A stretch of DNA of 58,824 nt, from the NCBI GenBank assembly GCA_043816165.1, contig JBDRIE010000043.1, positions 1 through 58,824 on the forward strand, read 5' to 3'. The DNA comes from JAACEU01 sp043816165 (GTDB lineage Bacteria > Patescibacteriota > Gracilibacteria > UBA1369 > LOWO2-01-FULL-3). The position numbers were made by a program, and so were the translations under genes. The notes beneath the pieces were generated by a model. It worked only from the letters and a program-made list of their open reading frames with translations, did not search any database and had not been told where the DNA came from. Positions 22,571 to 31,089 of this stretch are shown here, piece by piece. Position 1 is the first letter of the stretch, and each line of letters opens with the position of its first letter.

Positions 22571-23518
22571 AAGGGTTTCAAAAAGATTAAACAAATATCC
22601 GATTGCAACTATACCCACGGCAACGATTCCAAAGAATATGGCCAGGAGTTTTATTTTCATTACTCTTTTTAGAATAATTGCTTCGGGTAGGGAAAGGCCT
22701 GCGATAGACATCATGAAGGCAAGGGAGGTTCCTAATGGAACTCCGTTTGCGGTGACTGAGAAGATTAGAGGCACGAGGGTTGAGCAACCGGCGTAAATCG
22801 GCACACCCATTATTACCGCTATAGGGACTGAGAGAATGCTGTATTTTCCAATATAGTTTTCGAAGAATTCTTGTGGGACGTAACCATGGATAATTGCACC
22901 TAGCCCGACTCCTAAAAGAACATATGGCCATAATTTTTTCAGAGTCTTTTTGCCTTCGGTAACTGCGAATTTTAATTTCTCTGCAAAAGTTTTTGGAAGA
23001 GTTTTTTCATTCGAACCATTATTACCATTGTTCAAAATAATATTTTTTTCCATTTTCATTGTTCCCAATATCATTCCAGCAATTACTCCCAATAAAATTC
23101 CGGAAATCGCGTACAATGCAGCTAATTTCCAACCGAACAATCCTCCCATAATCACAAATGCGACCTCGTTCACCAAAGGAGAAGTTATTAGGAAAGAAAA
23201 GGCTATACCCAGAGGAATTTCCGCCTTCAGAAATCCGATAAAAATAGGGATTGAAGAGCATGAACAAAATGGGGTGACTGCTCCAAAGGTCGAAGCCGCC
23301 AAGTTTCCCAGCCCAAATCGAGACTTTTGTAACCTTGCCTTTAACTTCTCGGGAGAAAGGAACGTTCTGATAAACGCGATAATTGAAACTACTATAAATA
23401 TCAGGAAAAGGATTTTTATAACATCGTAAATAAAAAAGTTTACGCTCAATGCGAGAGGGGTTTCAACTTCTAACTTGAAGACATTGTATGTGAGAAGGTC
23501 TGCGATATATTGGAACAT
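22565..23518 (-). CDS. Permease of the UPF0718/YraQ (DUF318) family
   Basis: 317 residues, about 8-9 membrane helices. The diagnostic stretch is FGAVTPFCSCSSIPIFIGFLKAEIPLG with the Cys-Ser-Cys-Ser motif, and the mirrored MGVPIYAGCSTLVPLIFSVTANGVPLG in the second half, so the protein is a two-fold internal repeat. Some relatives (ArsP) export organoarsenicals; the substrate here is not known. It stands alone, followed upstream by the divergent sigma factor. Confidence 0.85.
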   Translation of the reverse strand: MFQYIADLLTYNVFKLEVETPLALSVNFFIYDVIKILFLIFIVVSIIAFIRTFLSPEKLKARLQKSRFGLGNLAASTFGAVTPFCSCSSIPIFIGFLKAEIPLGIAFSFLITSPLVNEVAFVIMGGLFGWKLAALYAISGILLGVIAGMILGTMKMEKNIILNNGNNGSNEKTLPKTFAEKLKFAVTEGKKTLKKLWPYVLLGVGLGAIIHGYVPQEFFENYIGKYSILSVPIAVIMGVPIYAGCSTLVPLIFSVTANGVPLGTSLAFMMSIAGLSLPEAIILKRVMKIKLLAIFFGIVAVGIVAIGYLFNLFETLL

Positions 23519-23632
23519 AGAATTTATTTAAGTGGTAGTATATTCATACGTGTTAAACTAAAAGTCAATTTTAATGTAACTAATTCTTTCCTGATTGGTA
23601 TTTAGTAGTGTCATTTAAATATTTTGCAAAAT

Positions 23633-24181
23633 ATGAAAGACGACAGAGACGAAAAACACGACCGCTTTGTTGAGTACTATCATAAGTATAAGGATAAGAT
23701 CTTTAACTATCTTATGTATAGGGTTCAATTTGACAGGGCGCTGGCTGAGGACCTTTTAATGGATGTATTTATGAAAGGATATGAAAATTTCGATAAATAT
23801 AGTCCGGAAAAAGGCACTTTCAAAAGTTGGATATTCACGATTGCTCACAATCATTTGGTTGATTGTTGGCGGAAACTAAGGAAGCAAATGGTTTCTACGG
23901 AAGCATTGGCCGAGAAAGGGATTGAGCTGGCAGTTGATAGCGATCTGGATAAAAAGGCTGATCTGGAAATTGAAAAACAGAAGGTTCAGAAAGTTTTATT
24001 GCTTATGAGCGAACAGGAGAGCGAACTAATCGCCCTTAAGTTTATACATGATTTTACCAACGAAGAGATTGTTCATTTATTAGGCAGAAGAGAAGGAGCA
24101 ATTCGTACAGCTTTGCATCGATCTCTTAATCGTTTTAGATCTCTATATCAAAAGCTGTATCCAAGTTCAAATTTTATCTAA
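23633..24181 (+). CDS. ECF-type RNA polymerase sigma factor
   Basis: 182 residues from the ATG at 23633 (a TTG three codons upstream is also open). Region 2: FVEYYHKYKDKIFNYLMYRVQFDRALAEDLLMDVFMKGYENFDKYSPEKGTFKSWIFTIAHNHLVDCWRK; region 4: LLMSEQESELIALKFIHDFTNEEIVHLLGRREGAIRTALHRSLNRFRSL. Directs transcription of a specific set of genes. It is followed 11 nt later by an acidic membrane protein, the typical anti-sigma position. Confidence 0.93.
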   Translation: MKDDRDEKHDRFVEYYHKYKDKIFNYLMYRVQFDRALAEDLLMDVFMKGYENFDKYSPEKGTFKSWIFTIAHNHLVDCWRKLRKQMVSTEALAEKGIELAVDSDLDKKADLEIEKQKVQKVLLLMSEQESELIALKFIHDFTNEEIVHLLGRREGAIRTALHRSLNRFRSLYQKLYPSSNFI

Positions 24182-24192
24182 CAATTAAGAAT

Positions 24193-25095
24193 ATGAGTAA
24201 CCATTTCAAAAAATTCGAAAAATTGCTAAAGGGCCTACCTAAGCACAAGGTTAGCAAAGGAAAAGATGAGGAAATTTTGCAAGCTTTCGAAAATGCTCAT
24301 TCCACAGCTAAACCGGGGGGATTACTATATTTTTTAACCCAATTTAGTATGAACAGATTGGCAAGATTCGCCGCGATCTTATTAGCGGCAGTAGTGGTTG
24401 CAGGATTTGGATTATATTCCTATGACCAAACTTCATATTCACACCATTTGAGCAATGCTCAAGCGTCTTTGGAAAAACTGCAAGAAGCTGTTAAAAATGG
24501 TGATACGGAGGCAGTTGAAGCGCTTGTAGCCGAGATTATGGCTGAAGCTGAAGCAGCGATAGAGGCTGCTGATGACAGTACTGATCCTGAAGAACTTCAG
24601 GAAGCTTTGGAGGATATAAGTGAATTCCATGCCGAAGCTTTAGAGGCCTTTGGTGAGAAAGAGGAAGATGGAGATGTGGAGGACAGTGAGGACGAAGAGG
24701 ATGAGGAGGATGACGGGGACGACGAGGACGAGGACGACGAGGACGACGAATTGGAGAGAGCAAGGGAACGAACAGAAAAAAATCAAGAACAGATTGAAGA
24801 AGCTCTTGAAGACGTAGAAGAAGCCCTTGAAGAAGGACTGGAAGAAGTGGAAATAGACATTGATACGGATAATGAAGATGTTGATGAAGATGAGATGGAT
24901 AGTGGAGACGATGACGGGGAAGGTGAGCATGAATATGGAGAATATAATAAAGACAATGATGACGAGGATGACGGGGAAGGTGAGCACGAATATGGAGAAT
25001 ATAATAAGGACAATGATGACGAGGATGACGGGGAAGGTGAGCACGAATTCGGAGAGTATAATAAGGAGGACAATGATGGAGAAGATGGAGAGTAA
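24193..25095 (+). CDS. Acidic single-pass membrane protein, candidate anti-sigma factor
   Basis: 300 residues. A cytoplasmic-looking N-terminus of about 55 residues, one membrane helix (about 57-76, LARFAAILLAAVVVAGFGLY), then helical segments (SYSHHLSNAQASLEKLQEAV...) and a very acidic C-terminus. The last 65 residues hold three copies of a 19-residue unit (DDGEGEHEYGEYNKDNDDE). The N-terminal segment carries no HxxxCxxC zinc motif. The position after the sigma gene and the one-helix layout suggest an anti-sigma; the acidic extracellular part could bind cations. This is inference. Confidence 0.65.
   Translation: MSNHFKKFEKLLKGLPKHKVSKGKDEEILQAFENAHSTAKPGGLLYFLTQFSMNRLARFAAILLAAVVVAGFGLYSYDQTSYSHHLSNAQASLEKLQEAVKNGDTEAVEALVAEIMAEAEAAIEAADDSTDPEELQEALEDISEFHAEALEAFGEKEEDGDVEDSEDEEDEEDDGDDEDEDDEDDELERARERTEKNQEQIEEALEDVEEALEEGLEEVEIDIDTDNEDVDEDEMDSGDDDGEGEHEYGEYNKDNDDEDDGEGEHEYGEYNKDNDDEDDGEGEHEFGEYNKEDNDGEDGE
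24910..25080 (+). repeat. 57-bp tandem repeat, three copies
   Basis: Units start with GATGACGGGG at 24910, 24967 and 25024, so the period is 57 bp. They encode the acidic 19-residue repeats of the candidate anti-sigma protein. Confidence 0.9.
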
Positions 25096-25120
25096 TTGGA
25101 TAAGAGTTAATTATACAGAA

Positions 25121-25156
25121 AGGCTTTCTTCGCTTAATCGCGAGGAGAGCCTTTTT
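25121..25156 (+). terminator. Intrinsic terminator after the sigma operon
   Basis: Stem AGGCTTTCTTCGC (25121-25133) with GCGAGGAGAGCCT (25140-25152), two G-U pairs, followed by a T run. It separates the sigma operon from the lipoprotein gene. Confidence 0.82.
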
Positions 25157-25194
25157 GGTGTGTTATGCCGAGGGTGTAGTCGTAAATATCATAC

Positions 25195-25223
25195 TTGACG
25201 CTGTCTCTGATTTATTGTATAAT
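25195..25223 (+). promoter_or_regulatory. Strong sigma-70 promoter of the repeat lipoprotein
   Basis: TTGACG (25195-25200), 17-bp spacer, TATAAT (25218-25223). The ATG is 34 nt further. It looks like a housekeeping promoter, so the gene need not depend on the neighbouring ECF sigma. Confidence 0.85.
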
Positions 25224-25257
25224 ACAGTTAATAAAATAAATATTTAAACAAAAAAAC

Positions 25258-26484
25258 ATGAAATCAATTCCACTGAAGAAGATCTTTCTGATCTTTTTAC
25301 CTGTACTTATTTTGGTAGTTTTCGCTAGTTGCGAATTCTCATTCAGTATTGGTGGTGATGACGAGGGGGATGACACGGGAGAAACTCTTCAAGGCTTGAT
25401 GAAAGTCGACAAGGAGGACGATAAATCTGACAAGGATGAAGACGCTGATAAAGATGAGGGTGAAGTCGACAAGGAGGACGATAAATCTGACAAGGATGAC
25501 AAGGATGAAGAAAAAGAAGAGCCTACCAATAAATTCATCGAGGATGTAGTGAAAGAGACGGTTACAGAAATTGCCGATACTGAAAGTAGAGGAAAGCAAG
25601 AATCTGAAACTCCCGAAGAGTTAAGACCGCAAAATGCTGTACCTCCCGGTAAAGAAGACGCAGCAAAAGATGTCGAAATAGCGGCTGCGACTCCTTCAAA
25701 AACAATTGAAAAATCATCAACTACTGTGAGGCCCGACACTGCTAAGACTCCTGAAGTTGAAAAGAGAGAAAAGGTAGAGCCTGCACAAAGTTATTGGTGG
25801 GATTGCGATTCTTACGGATATTGTTGGGATAGCGATGGATACACATGGTATGACACAACATATGATAACTACTGGTGGGACTGCGATGAGCTAGGGAATT
25901 GTTGGGATAGCGATGGATATACCTGGTATGATCCTGCATATGACAGTACCTCAGATTACTCAAATTATTGGTGGGATTGTGATTACTATGGATATTGTTG
26001 GGATAGTTACGGATATACCTGGTATGACAGTACATACAATGACTACTGGTGGGACTGTGACGGTTACGGAAGTTGTTGGGATAGTTACGGATATACCTGG
26101 TATGACGCCAATTATGATACTTCTTTAGGATATTGGTGGGATTGTGACGACTATGGAAATTGTTGGGATAGTTATGGATACACTTGGTATGACGCGCTAT
26201 ACGACTATTCTTCGGATTATTGGTGGGACTGTGATTACTATGGAAACTGTTGGGACAGCTATGGGGATAGCTGGTATGACGCCGCTTACGACTATTCTTA
26301 CTCTGATTACTGGTGGGATTGTGATGACTATGGGAACTGTTGGGATAGCTACGGAGCTAGCTGGTATGACGCCGCTTACGATTATTCTTACTCTGATTAC
26401 TGGTGGGATTGTGATGACTACGGGAACTGTTGGGATAGTTATGGCTATACTTGGTATGATTCCGCTTATAACTATTCTTATTAA
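25258..26484 (+). CDS. Lipoprotein with eight Trp/Tyr/Asp/Cys repeats
   Basis: 408 residues. Signal peptide with lipobox VFASC (lipidated Cys25), an acidic Asp/Lys linker (residues 36-90, including a duplicated VDKEDDKSDKD), a Pro/Thr/Lys section (about 105-178), then eight repeats from residue 179 to the end. Each has the form YWWDCDxYGxCWDSYGYTWYD plus a variable spacer, beginning at 179, 205, 237, 263, 292, 321, 351 and 381. Every repeat has two Cys, three to five Trp and several Asp, giving 16 Cys on the outside. The DxDxxG spacing is reminiscent of Ca-binding loops. No known family recognised. Lgt lies directly downstream, and a DsbA/VKOR pair close by. Confidence 0.88.
   Translation: MKSIPLKKIFLIFLPVLILVVFASCEFSFSIGGDDEGDDTGETLQGLMKVDKEDDKSDKDEDADKDEGEVDKEDDKSDKDDKDEEKEEPTNKFIEDVVKETVTEIADTESRGKQESETPEELRPQNAVPPGKEDAAKDVEIAAATPSKTIEKSSTTVRPDTAKTPEVEKREKVEPAQSYWWDCDSYGYCWDSDGYTWYDTTYDNYWWDCDELGNCWDSDGYTWYDPAYDSTSDYSNYWWDCDYYGYCWDSYGYTWYDSTYNDYWWDCDGYGSCWDSYGYTWYDANYDTSLGYWWDCDDYGNCWDSYGYTWYDALYDYSSDYWWDCDYYGNCWDSYGDSWYDAAYDYSYSDYWWDCDDYGNCWDSYGASWYDAAYDYSYSDYWWDCDDYGNCWDSYGYTWYDSAYNYSY
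25792..26481 (+). repeat. Tandem repeat region of the lipoprotein
   Basis: Eight units of 26-32 codons, on DNA each starting near TATTGGTGGGA-TGTGA and containing TGTTGGGATAG. The spacing varies by a few codons, so the array grew by duplications with divergence; the last three units are the most alike. Confidence 0.93.
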
Positions 26485-26536
26485 TTGAAAAAGTCGGTGA
26501 TTTGCGGTAGATTTTGGGAGATGTTATAAGATTTAT

Positions 26537-27316
26537 ATGTTCATTCATAATATTTCCCCTGAGTTGTTTTCGATCGGGCCTCTGACTATTTATTGGTATG
26601 GACTGCTTTTTGTGACCGGAGTTGTTCTGGCGTATTTCGTTTTGAGGTCTATTTATAAGGAGCAGAAGTATAAGCTTGAGGATTTGGATAGTTTGGGAAT
26701 TTATCTGTTTATCGGATTAGTGGTTGGTGCGAGATTGGGGCATGCTGTTTTTTATAATTTTGATTATTTTTCACAGAATCCTATTGAGATCTTTAAGATT
26801 TGGAACGGTGGGTTGGCGAGTCATGGTGCCGCAATAGGGGTTTTGGTAGCGTATTTGATATGGATAGCTGTCCATAAAGTAAAGTTTTTCAAATATGCGG
26901 ATGCTTTGGTAGTGGCGTTTCCTTTGGTTGCGGCTTTTGTGAGGTTGGGGAATTTTGTTAATTCGGAAATAATTGGGACTACTACTGATTCTGCGGTTGG
27001 AGTAATTTTTATGAGGCTTGGAGAGACTTTTGGGAGACATCCGGTTCAGCTTTATTCGGCTTTGATGAATCTGTCGATATTTGTTGTTTTGATAGTCCTT
27101 TATAAGAAATATTACAAAAAATCTCCTAATGGATTCTTCTTGTTCTTGTATATGGGTCTTTATTTTGTTGGAAGATTTATTGTTGAGTTCTGGAAAGATT
27201 TGCATGCGCTACCTGAATCGTTCCCATTATCAATGGGGCAAGTTTTGAGCATTGTTCCGATTCTTATCTCTGTTGTTTATTTTGTATTTTTCTTCCCAAA
27301 GAAAAGAAACAGATAA
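26537..27316 (+). CDS. lgt: Prolipoprotein diacylglyceryl transferase
   Basis: Membrane enzyme that adds diacylglyceryl to the lipobox Cys of prolipoproteins. 259 residues, seven helices, with YWYGLLFVTGVVLAYF, GLVVGARLGHAVFYN, NGGLASHGAAIG, RLGNFVNSEIIG, HPVQLYSAL and a C-terminal GQVLSIVPI. The conserved Arg/Asn/Gly signature of Lgt (RxGNFxNxE) is present. It is 52 bp downstream of a lipoprotein gene that is one of its probable substrates. The 3' end overlaps the VKOR gene by 40 bp on the other strand. Confidence 0.95.
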   Translation: MFIHNISPELFSIGPLTIYWYGLLFVTGVVLAYFVLRSIYKEQKYKLEDLDSLGIYLFIGLVVGARLGHAVFYNFDYFSQNPIEIFKIWNGGLASHGAAIGVLVAYLIWIAVHKVKFFKYADALVVAFPLVAAFVRLGNFVNSEIIGTTTDSAVGVIFMRLGETFGRHPVQLYSALMNLSIFVVLIVLYKKYYKKSPNGFFLFLYMGLYFVGRFIVEFWKDLHALPESFPLSMGQVLSIVPILISVVYFVFFFPKKRNR

Positions 27317-27723
27317 ATTAAGCTGAGGATGAATAATGTAGTCGACGTTCCTGCTGAGAACATACAGTAGAGGCAGATTGCGTGTATAATGAATAGTTGA
27401 AGGTAGATGAGCCAAAGTGAAAATAGGAATCCAAACGATGTTGCAATTGGGATTAGTTTGAGCGGAAGTTTCCATTTTGTGTCGACGTAGACGAGGGCGA
27501 GGATTAGAACCGATAGGTAATACAGCGCTCCCATTAGAGCCATCGGTATTCCGAAAATTACTGAATATTCGCTTGTGGTTACTACATTACAACTGCCCCA
27601 GGCATCACATCCAAGTTCAGCTCCTTTGTAATGAACCAACGTCAAATATGACGCATCTATGAATCCCAAAAATGCGACCGCTACTATAGCCCAGATTAGC
27701 CAATTAGGTATTAGTTTGTTCAA
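27277..27723 (-). CDS. Vitamin K epoxide reductase (VKOR)-family protein
   Basis: 148 residues, four helices. Cys39 and Cys45 in GCDAWGSC and the CLYC redox pair (117-120) are all in place, so it should use quinone to reoxidise DsbA. It overlaps the dsbA-like gene by 20 bp (translational coupling). Bacterial VKOR replaces DsbB. Confidence 0.9.
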   Translation of the reverse strand: MNKLIPNWLIWAIVAVAFLGFIDASYLTLVHYKGAELGCDAWGSCNVVTTSEYSVIFGIPMALMGALYYLSVLILALVYVDTKWKLPLKLIPIATSFGFLFSLWLIYLQLFIIHAICLYCMFSAGTSTTLFILSLIYLFLFFGKKNTK

Positions 27724-28360
27724 TTGCGTTTCTGATTAATGTTCTAAATTCATCCAGAGTTTTTGGATTTTTTATTCTTTCTCCATTAAGGAAAAATGTT
27801 GGTGTTGAATTGAGGCCTCCATCAAGCGCACTCTGAAATTCCGCTTCAACAATGTTTTCCACTTTTTTTGAATTTAAGTCTTCAATGAATTGTTTTTGGT
27901 CGAGGTCGAGATTTGCAGCGTATTTTATAAAGTGGTTTTCTGCGGCGTTAACTGTCAGTATTGACCATGTCGTTTGGTTTTCAAAAATCTCTGCGTACAT
28001 TTCCCAGAACTTTCCTTGTAGGCCTGCGGCTTCTGTTGCCCTGCTTGCGAGTACGGCTTTGTCATGGATTGTTTTTAGGGGGAAATGCCTGTAAGCGAAC
28101 AGAATGTGATTTCCAAATTCATCCAAAATATCTTCTACCATTTCATAAAAATGAGAACAGGCCGGACATTGGAAATCGCTATATTCTATGAGTACGACAT
28201 CTGCATCCGGATTTCCCTTTATCCAGTCTTCTTCGGTTAATTCGTTTGGTAATGGAATGTTTTCCGGCGTGCTAACAGCTCTATATAATCCATAAAGACT
28301 GCCAACCAAAATAATCATGATGACGAGCCAAAACAAAAATCTTTCTCCTGCTTTTTTCAT
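27704..28360 (-). CDS. Membrane-anchored DsbA-like disulfide oxidoreductase
   Basis: 218 residues. N-terminal anchor (about 8-26), then a thioredoxin fold with the active site CPAC (65-68) in YSDFQCPACSHFYEM, a helical insert, and the cis-Pro loop STPTFFLNGERI. It introduces disulfides in exported proteins. Followed by VKOR, its likely re-oxidant. The Cys-rich repeat lipoprotein 1.2 kb away is an obvious candidate substrate. Confidence 0.93.
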   Translation of the reverse strand: MKKAGERFLFWLVIMIILVGSLYGLYRAVSTPENIPLPNELTEEDWIKGNPDADVVLIEYSDFQCPACSHFYEMVEDILDEFGNHILFAYRHFPLKTIHDKAVLASRATEAAGLQGKFWEMYAEIFENQTTWSILTVNAAENHFIKYAANLDLDQKQFIEDLNSKKVENIVEAEFQSALDGGLNSTPTFFLNGERIKNPKTLDEFRTLIRNAIEQTNT

Positions 28361-28387
28361 TTTGTGTGTGTTAATAGCGCGTGTATC

Positions 28388-28780
28388 TTACTCGGTCGGA
28401 ACTAGGGTTTCAACCGGTTCTTCGGGGTTAACCGATTCTTCGGGGTTAAGATCTTCTGTTCCGTTCTGAACTGTTCCGTTCTGGATTTTGTCTTCTACCA
28501 TTGGTTGGATGTTTTGAACTTCCTCAATAACATTTGTAACGAAATCCCCGAGGTAAGGCACAAATTGGATTTGCGCCAGCATGTAAATAAGCAACGCCAC
28601 CAGCACCGAAGCTCCAATAACCCATCCGAATCCGACCATCAGACCGTGTAAAAATGATAGCCACATGAATTTCCATGGGCGCTTTAGGATTTTGACGAAC
28701 TCGAGATTCTTGAGCTTTTTGACTTCTTTTGTGAGTTCTTTTACTTCTTTTGTGAGGGTGATTTCGATTTTGTTTGCCAT
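28388..28780 (-). CDS. DUF5665-like membrane protein
   Basis: 130 residues: an N-terminal coiled coil (EITLTKEVKELTKEVKKLKNLEF), then FVKILKRPWKFMWLSFLHGLMVGFGWVIGASVLVALLIYMLAQIQFVPYLGDFV, the core of DUF5665, with one or two helices, and a Pro/Glu tail. The function of the family is unknown. It leads the dsbA-VKOR operon, 27 bp upstream. Confidence 0.75.
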   Translation of the reverse strand: MANKIEITLTKEVKELTKEVKKLKNLEFVKILKRPWKFMWLSFLHGLMVGFGWVIGASVLVALLIYMLAQIQFVPYLGDFVTNVIEEVQNIQPMVEDKIQNGTVQNGTEDLNPEESVNPEEPVETLVPTE

Positions 28781-28797
28781 GGGATTGAGTTATCTGT

Positions 28798-28825
28798 TTG
28801 AGTAGTCTCCCGAGTATTATATAAT
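28798..28825 (+). promoter_or_regulatory. Promoter for a probably leaderless adenosyltransferase mRNA
   Basis: TTGAGT (28798-28803), 16-bp spacer, TATAAT (28820-28825). The ATG at 28832 is 7 nt beyond the -10 box, where transcription would start, so the mRNA likely has no 5' leader. Confidence 0.72.
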
Positions 28826-28831
28826 CGGGTT

Positions 28832-29347
28832 ATGAAAATTACTACTAAAACTGGTGACAAGGGGGAAACGTCTTTGTTTGGGGGCATGCGGGTGTCGAAG
28901 GGGTCTTTTGTGATTGAGGTTTTGGGTGAATTGGATGAGTTGCAGACTTTTTTGGGATGGTGTCGGTTTATCGGGGGGATGCGTGGAGGGAAGCTGGTGT
29001 GTGGAGTGATCGATAAAATCCAAGAAGATATTGGAAAAATGATGGCTGTTGTTGGCTGTCACAAGGGGAAAATTCATGAAGTTGGGGAGGCGGATGTTGA
29101 ATGGTTGGAGGGTGTGATGAAGAAGTACGGGGGTGCTGTCGAGGGGCTGAAGGGTTTTGTGAAGCCGGGGACTTGTGAGGCTTCCGCTAGGTTTCATATT
29201 GCTCGGTCGGTTTGTCGGCGGGTTGAACGGGTGGCGGTTCGGTATTTTGCAGAGGAGGAAGTTGAGGTTTCCGGATCGGTGGTGATTTTGAAATATTTGA
29301 ATAGGCTTTCGGATTTGCTGTTTGTGTTTGGAATTAAATTTAGATGA
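28832..29347 (+). CDS. PduO-type cob(I)alamin adenosyltransferase
   Basis: ATP:cob(I)alamin adenosyltransferase making adenosylcobalamin. 171 residues. KITTKTGDKGETSLFGGMRVSKG is the ATP-binding N-terminus, and ARFHIARSVCRRVERVAVRY plus LKYLNRLSDLLFVFGI is the C-terminal signature (conserved R-x-x-x-R-R-x-E-R and NRLSD). Length is slightly shorter than usual. It overlaps korA by 4 nt (ATGA), so both are probably one operon. No cobalamin-dependent enzyme is visible in this window. Confidence 0.92.
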   Translation: MKITTKTGDKGETSLFGGMRVSKGSFVIEVLGELDELQTFLGWCRFIGGMRGGKLVCGVIDKIQEDIGKMMAVVGCHKGKIHEVGEADVEWLEGVMKKYGGAVEGLKGFVKPGTCEASARFHIARSVCRRVERVAVRYFAEEEVEVSGSVVILKYLNRLSDLLFVFGIKFR

Positions 29348-31089
29348 GTTACAATATTCGGGCTATGAAAAAAGGAGCATTAAATTTGTTGATTGGAGGG
29401 CCTGCCGGAGCCGGAATTGAGAAGTCTGGAAGAACTACAGCTATTTCTTTTCTGCGTGGAGGATATTTTGTGTTCGCAAATGTTGAGCATATGTCTCAGA
29501 TTCGTGGAGGGAATAATTATTTACGATTGAGAATCGATGAAAAACCGCATGCCAGCCACGTGGAGGAGATTGATATAATGATCGCTTTGGACAAGCAGAC
29601 GGTTGAGGAGCATATCGGGGAAGTTGTGGACGGAGGAGCTGTGATTTATGACAGTGATGAACTGGATTTGAGCGATGTTGAGACCGGCGGGGCGTTGATG
29701 GTGGGAGTTCCTTTGAAAAAGATGGCTACTGAGGAGCTGGGGAATGCGATTATGGCAAATGTAATTTCGCTTGGGCTGGTGAGTGGTTTGGTGAAGTTTG
29801 ATGTAGGAATGATTAAAAAAGTTCTAGGAAAAGTTTTTGAGAAAAAAGGGGCGGAAGTTATTAAATTAAATGAAAAAGCGGCGGATATGGGATATGAGCT
29901 GGCGGGGAAATGGGCGAATGATTTTCACGTGGAGATGAGCGGGGGGAGCGCAACCACCGCCACGGCGGGGTCTTCAAAGGGCAATATGTTTATCGAGGGA
30001 AATGATGCGTTCGCTCTCGGAGCTTTGAAGGCGGGATGTAAATATGTCGGAGAATATCCGATGACTCCTTCTTCTTCGATTTTGCACTTTATGGCGAAGT
30101 GGGCGGAGAAATATGGAGTAGTCGTGAAGCATACCGAAGATGAGATTTCGGCTTGCAATAGTGCTATCGGGGCCGGGTTTGCCGGAGTGAGGGCGTTGAC
30201 CGCGACTTCGGGTGGAGGATTTGCGTTGATGGGGGAAGCAATCGGACTTGCCGGGATGAATGAAGTTCCGTGCGTGATCGCGAATGTGATGAGGCCGGGG
30301 CCTGCGACCGGTTTGCCGACTCGTACAGATCAGGGAGATTTGAGACAAGTGATTCATGCGGGGCAGGGAGATCCGGTGAAATTGGTTCTATTGCCCGGTT
30401 CTGTTGAGGAATGTTTTTATTATGGGTTTGAGGCTTTTAATTTAGCGGAAAAATATCAGCTTCCCGTGATTGTTTGTTTCGACAAGCACTTAGGGGAAGG
30501 GTATTTTACTGTACCACCGTTTGATGAATCCGGATTGAAAGTGGATCGTGGAAAATTGGTTACGGAGAATCCGGGAGAAGATTATAAAAGATATTTGAGA
30601 ACCGAGGATGGAATTAGTCCGAGGACGATTCCGGGAGTAAAGGGTGGTATTCACCGAGCAACCAGCGACGAACATGACGAGTATGGTGATATTACGGAAG
30701 ATGCTGAGAATAGAAATTTGATGGTGGAAAAGAGAATGCAAAAAGTTGCCAATGCGGCCGCTGAATGCCCAAAACCCGAGTTGATAGGTGATGCAGGTGC
30801 GGAAGTTACTTTTGTGACCTGGGGATCGAGCGTTGGGATCTGCAAAGAGGCGGCTGAACTGCACGGAAACGCTAACGTTTTACAAATAAAAACAGCTTAT
30901 CCATTTCACGCAAAAGAAGTTAAGGAAATTTTGGAAGTGGCGAAAAGACCTATTTTGGTTGAACATAATTTTACGGGACAAATGGGCGGGTTGATTGCAG
31001 AAGGAACCGGAATTATTATTGAAGAAAAAGTTTTAAGATATGATGGTCGGCCGATGACCGCAAAATATATAATTGATCGTATTAAATGA
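29344..31089 (+). CDS. korA: 2-oxoacid:ferredoxin oxidoreductase, fused gamma/alpha subunit
   Basis: Residues 1-185 are the gamma domain (NLLIGGPAGAGIEKSG, SQIRGGNN), residues 210-580 the alpha domain (EGNDAFALGALKAGCKYVGEYPMTPSSSILHFMAKWA, TSGGGFALMGEAIGLAGMNEVPCVIANVMRPGPATGLPTRTDQGDL). With the beta subunit it makes acyl-CoA from 2-oxoglutarate or another 2-oxoacid, reducing ferredoxin. Around residue 200 there is a GC-rich stretch (SGGSATTATAGSSKGN, 29940-29980) that looks like an insert in the linker. The substrate cannot be fixed from sequence; 2-oxoglutarate is the usual label for this two-subunit type. Confidence 0.93.
   Translation: MSYNIRAMKKGALNLLIGGPAGAGIEKSGRTTAISFLRGGYFVFANVEHMSQIRGGNNYLRLRIDEKPHASHVEEIDIMIALDKQTVEEHIGEVVDGGAVIYDSDELDLSDVETGGALMVGVPLKKMATEELGNAIMANVISLGLVSGLVKFDVGMIKKVLGKVFEKKGAEVIKLNEKAADMGYELAGKWANDFHVEMSGGSATTATAGSSKGNMFIEGNDAFALGALKAGCKYVGEYPMTPSSSILHFMAKWAEKYGVVVKHTEDEISACNSAIGAGFAGVRALTATSGGGFALMGEAIGLAGMNEVPCVIANVMRPGPATGLPTRTDQGDLRQVIHAGQGDPVKLVLLPGSVEECFYYGFEAFNLAEKYQLPVIVCFDKHLGEGYFTVPPFDESGLKVDRGKLVTENPGEDYKRYLRTEDGISPRTIPGVKGGIHRATSDEHDEYGDITEDAENRNLMVEKRMQKVANAAAECPKPELIGDAGAEVTFVTWGSSVGICKEAAELHGNANVLQIKTAYPFHAKEVKEILEVAKRPILVEHNFTGQMGGLIAEGTGIIIEEKVLRYDGRPMTAKYIIDRIK

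Noticed and set aside
25792..26481. Periodic repeats that might look like a CRISPR array
   Set aside because: Units are coding, in frame, with diverged sequence and no unique spacers of constant length; no cas genes nearby.
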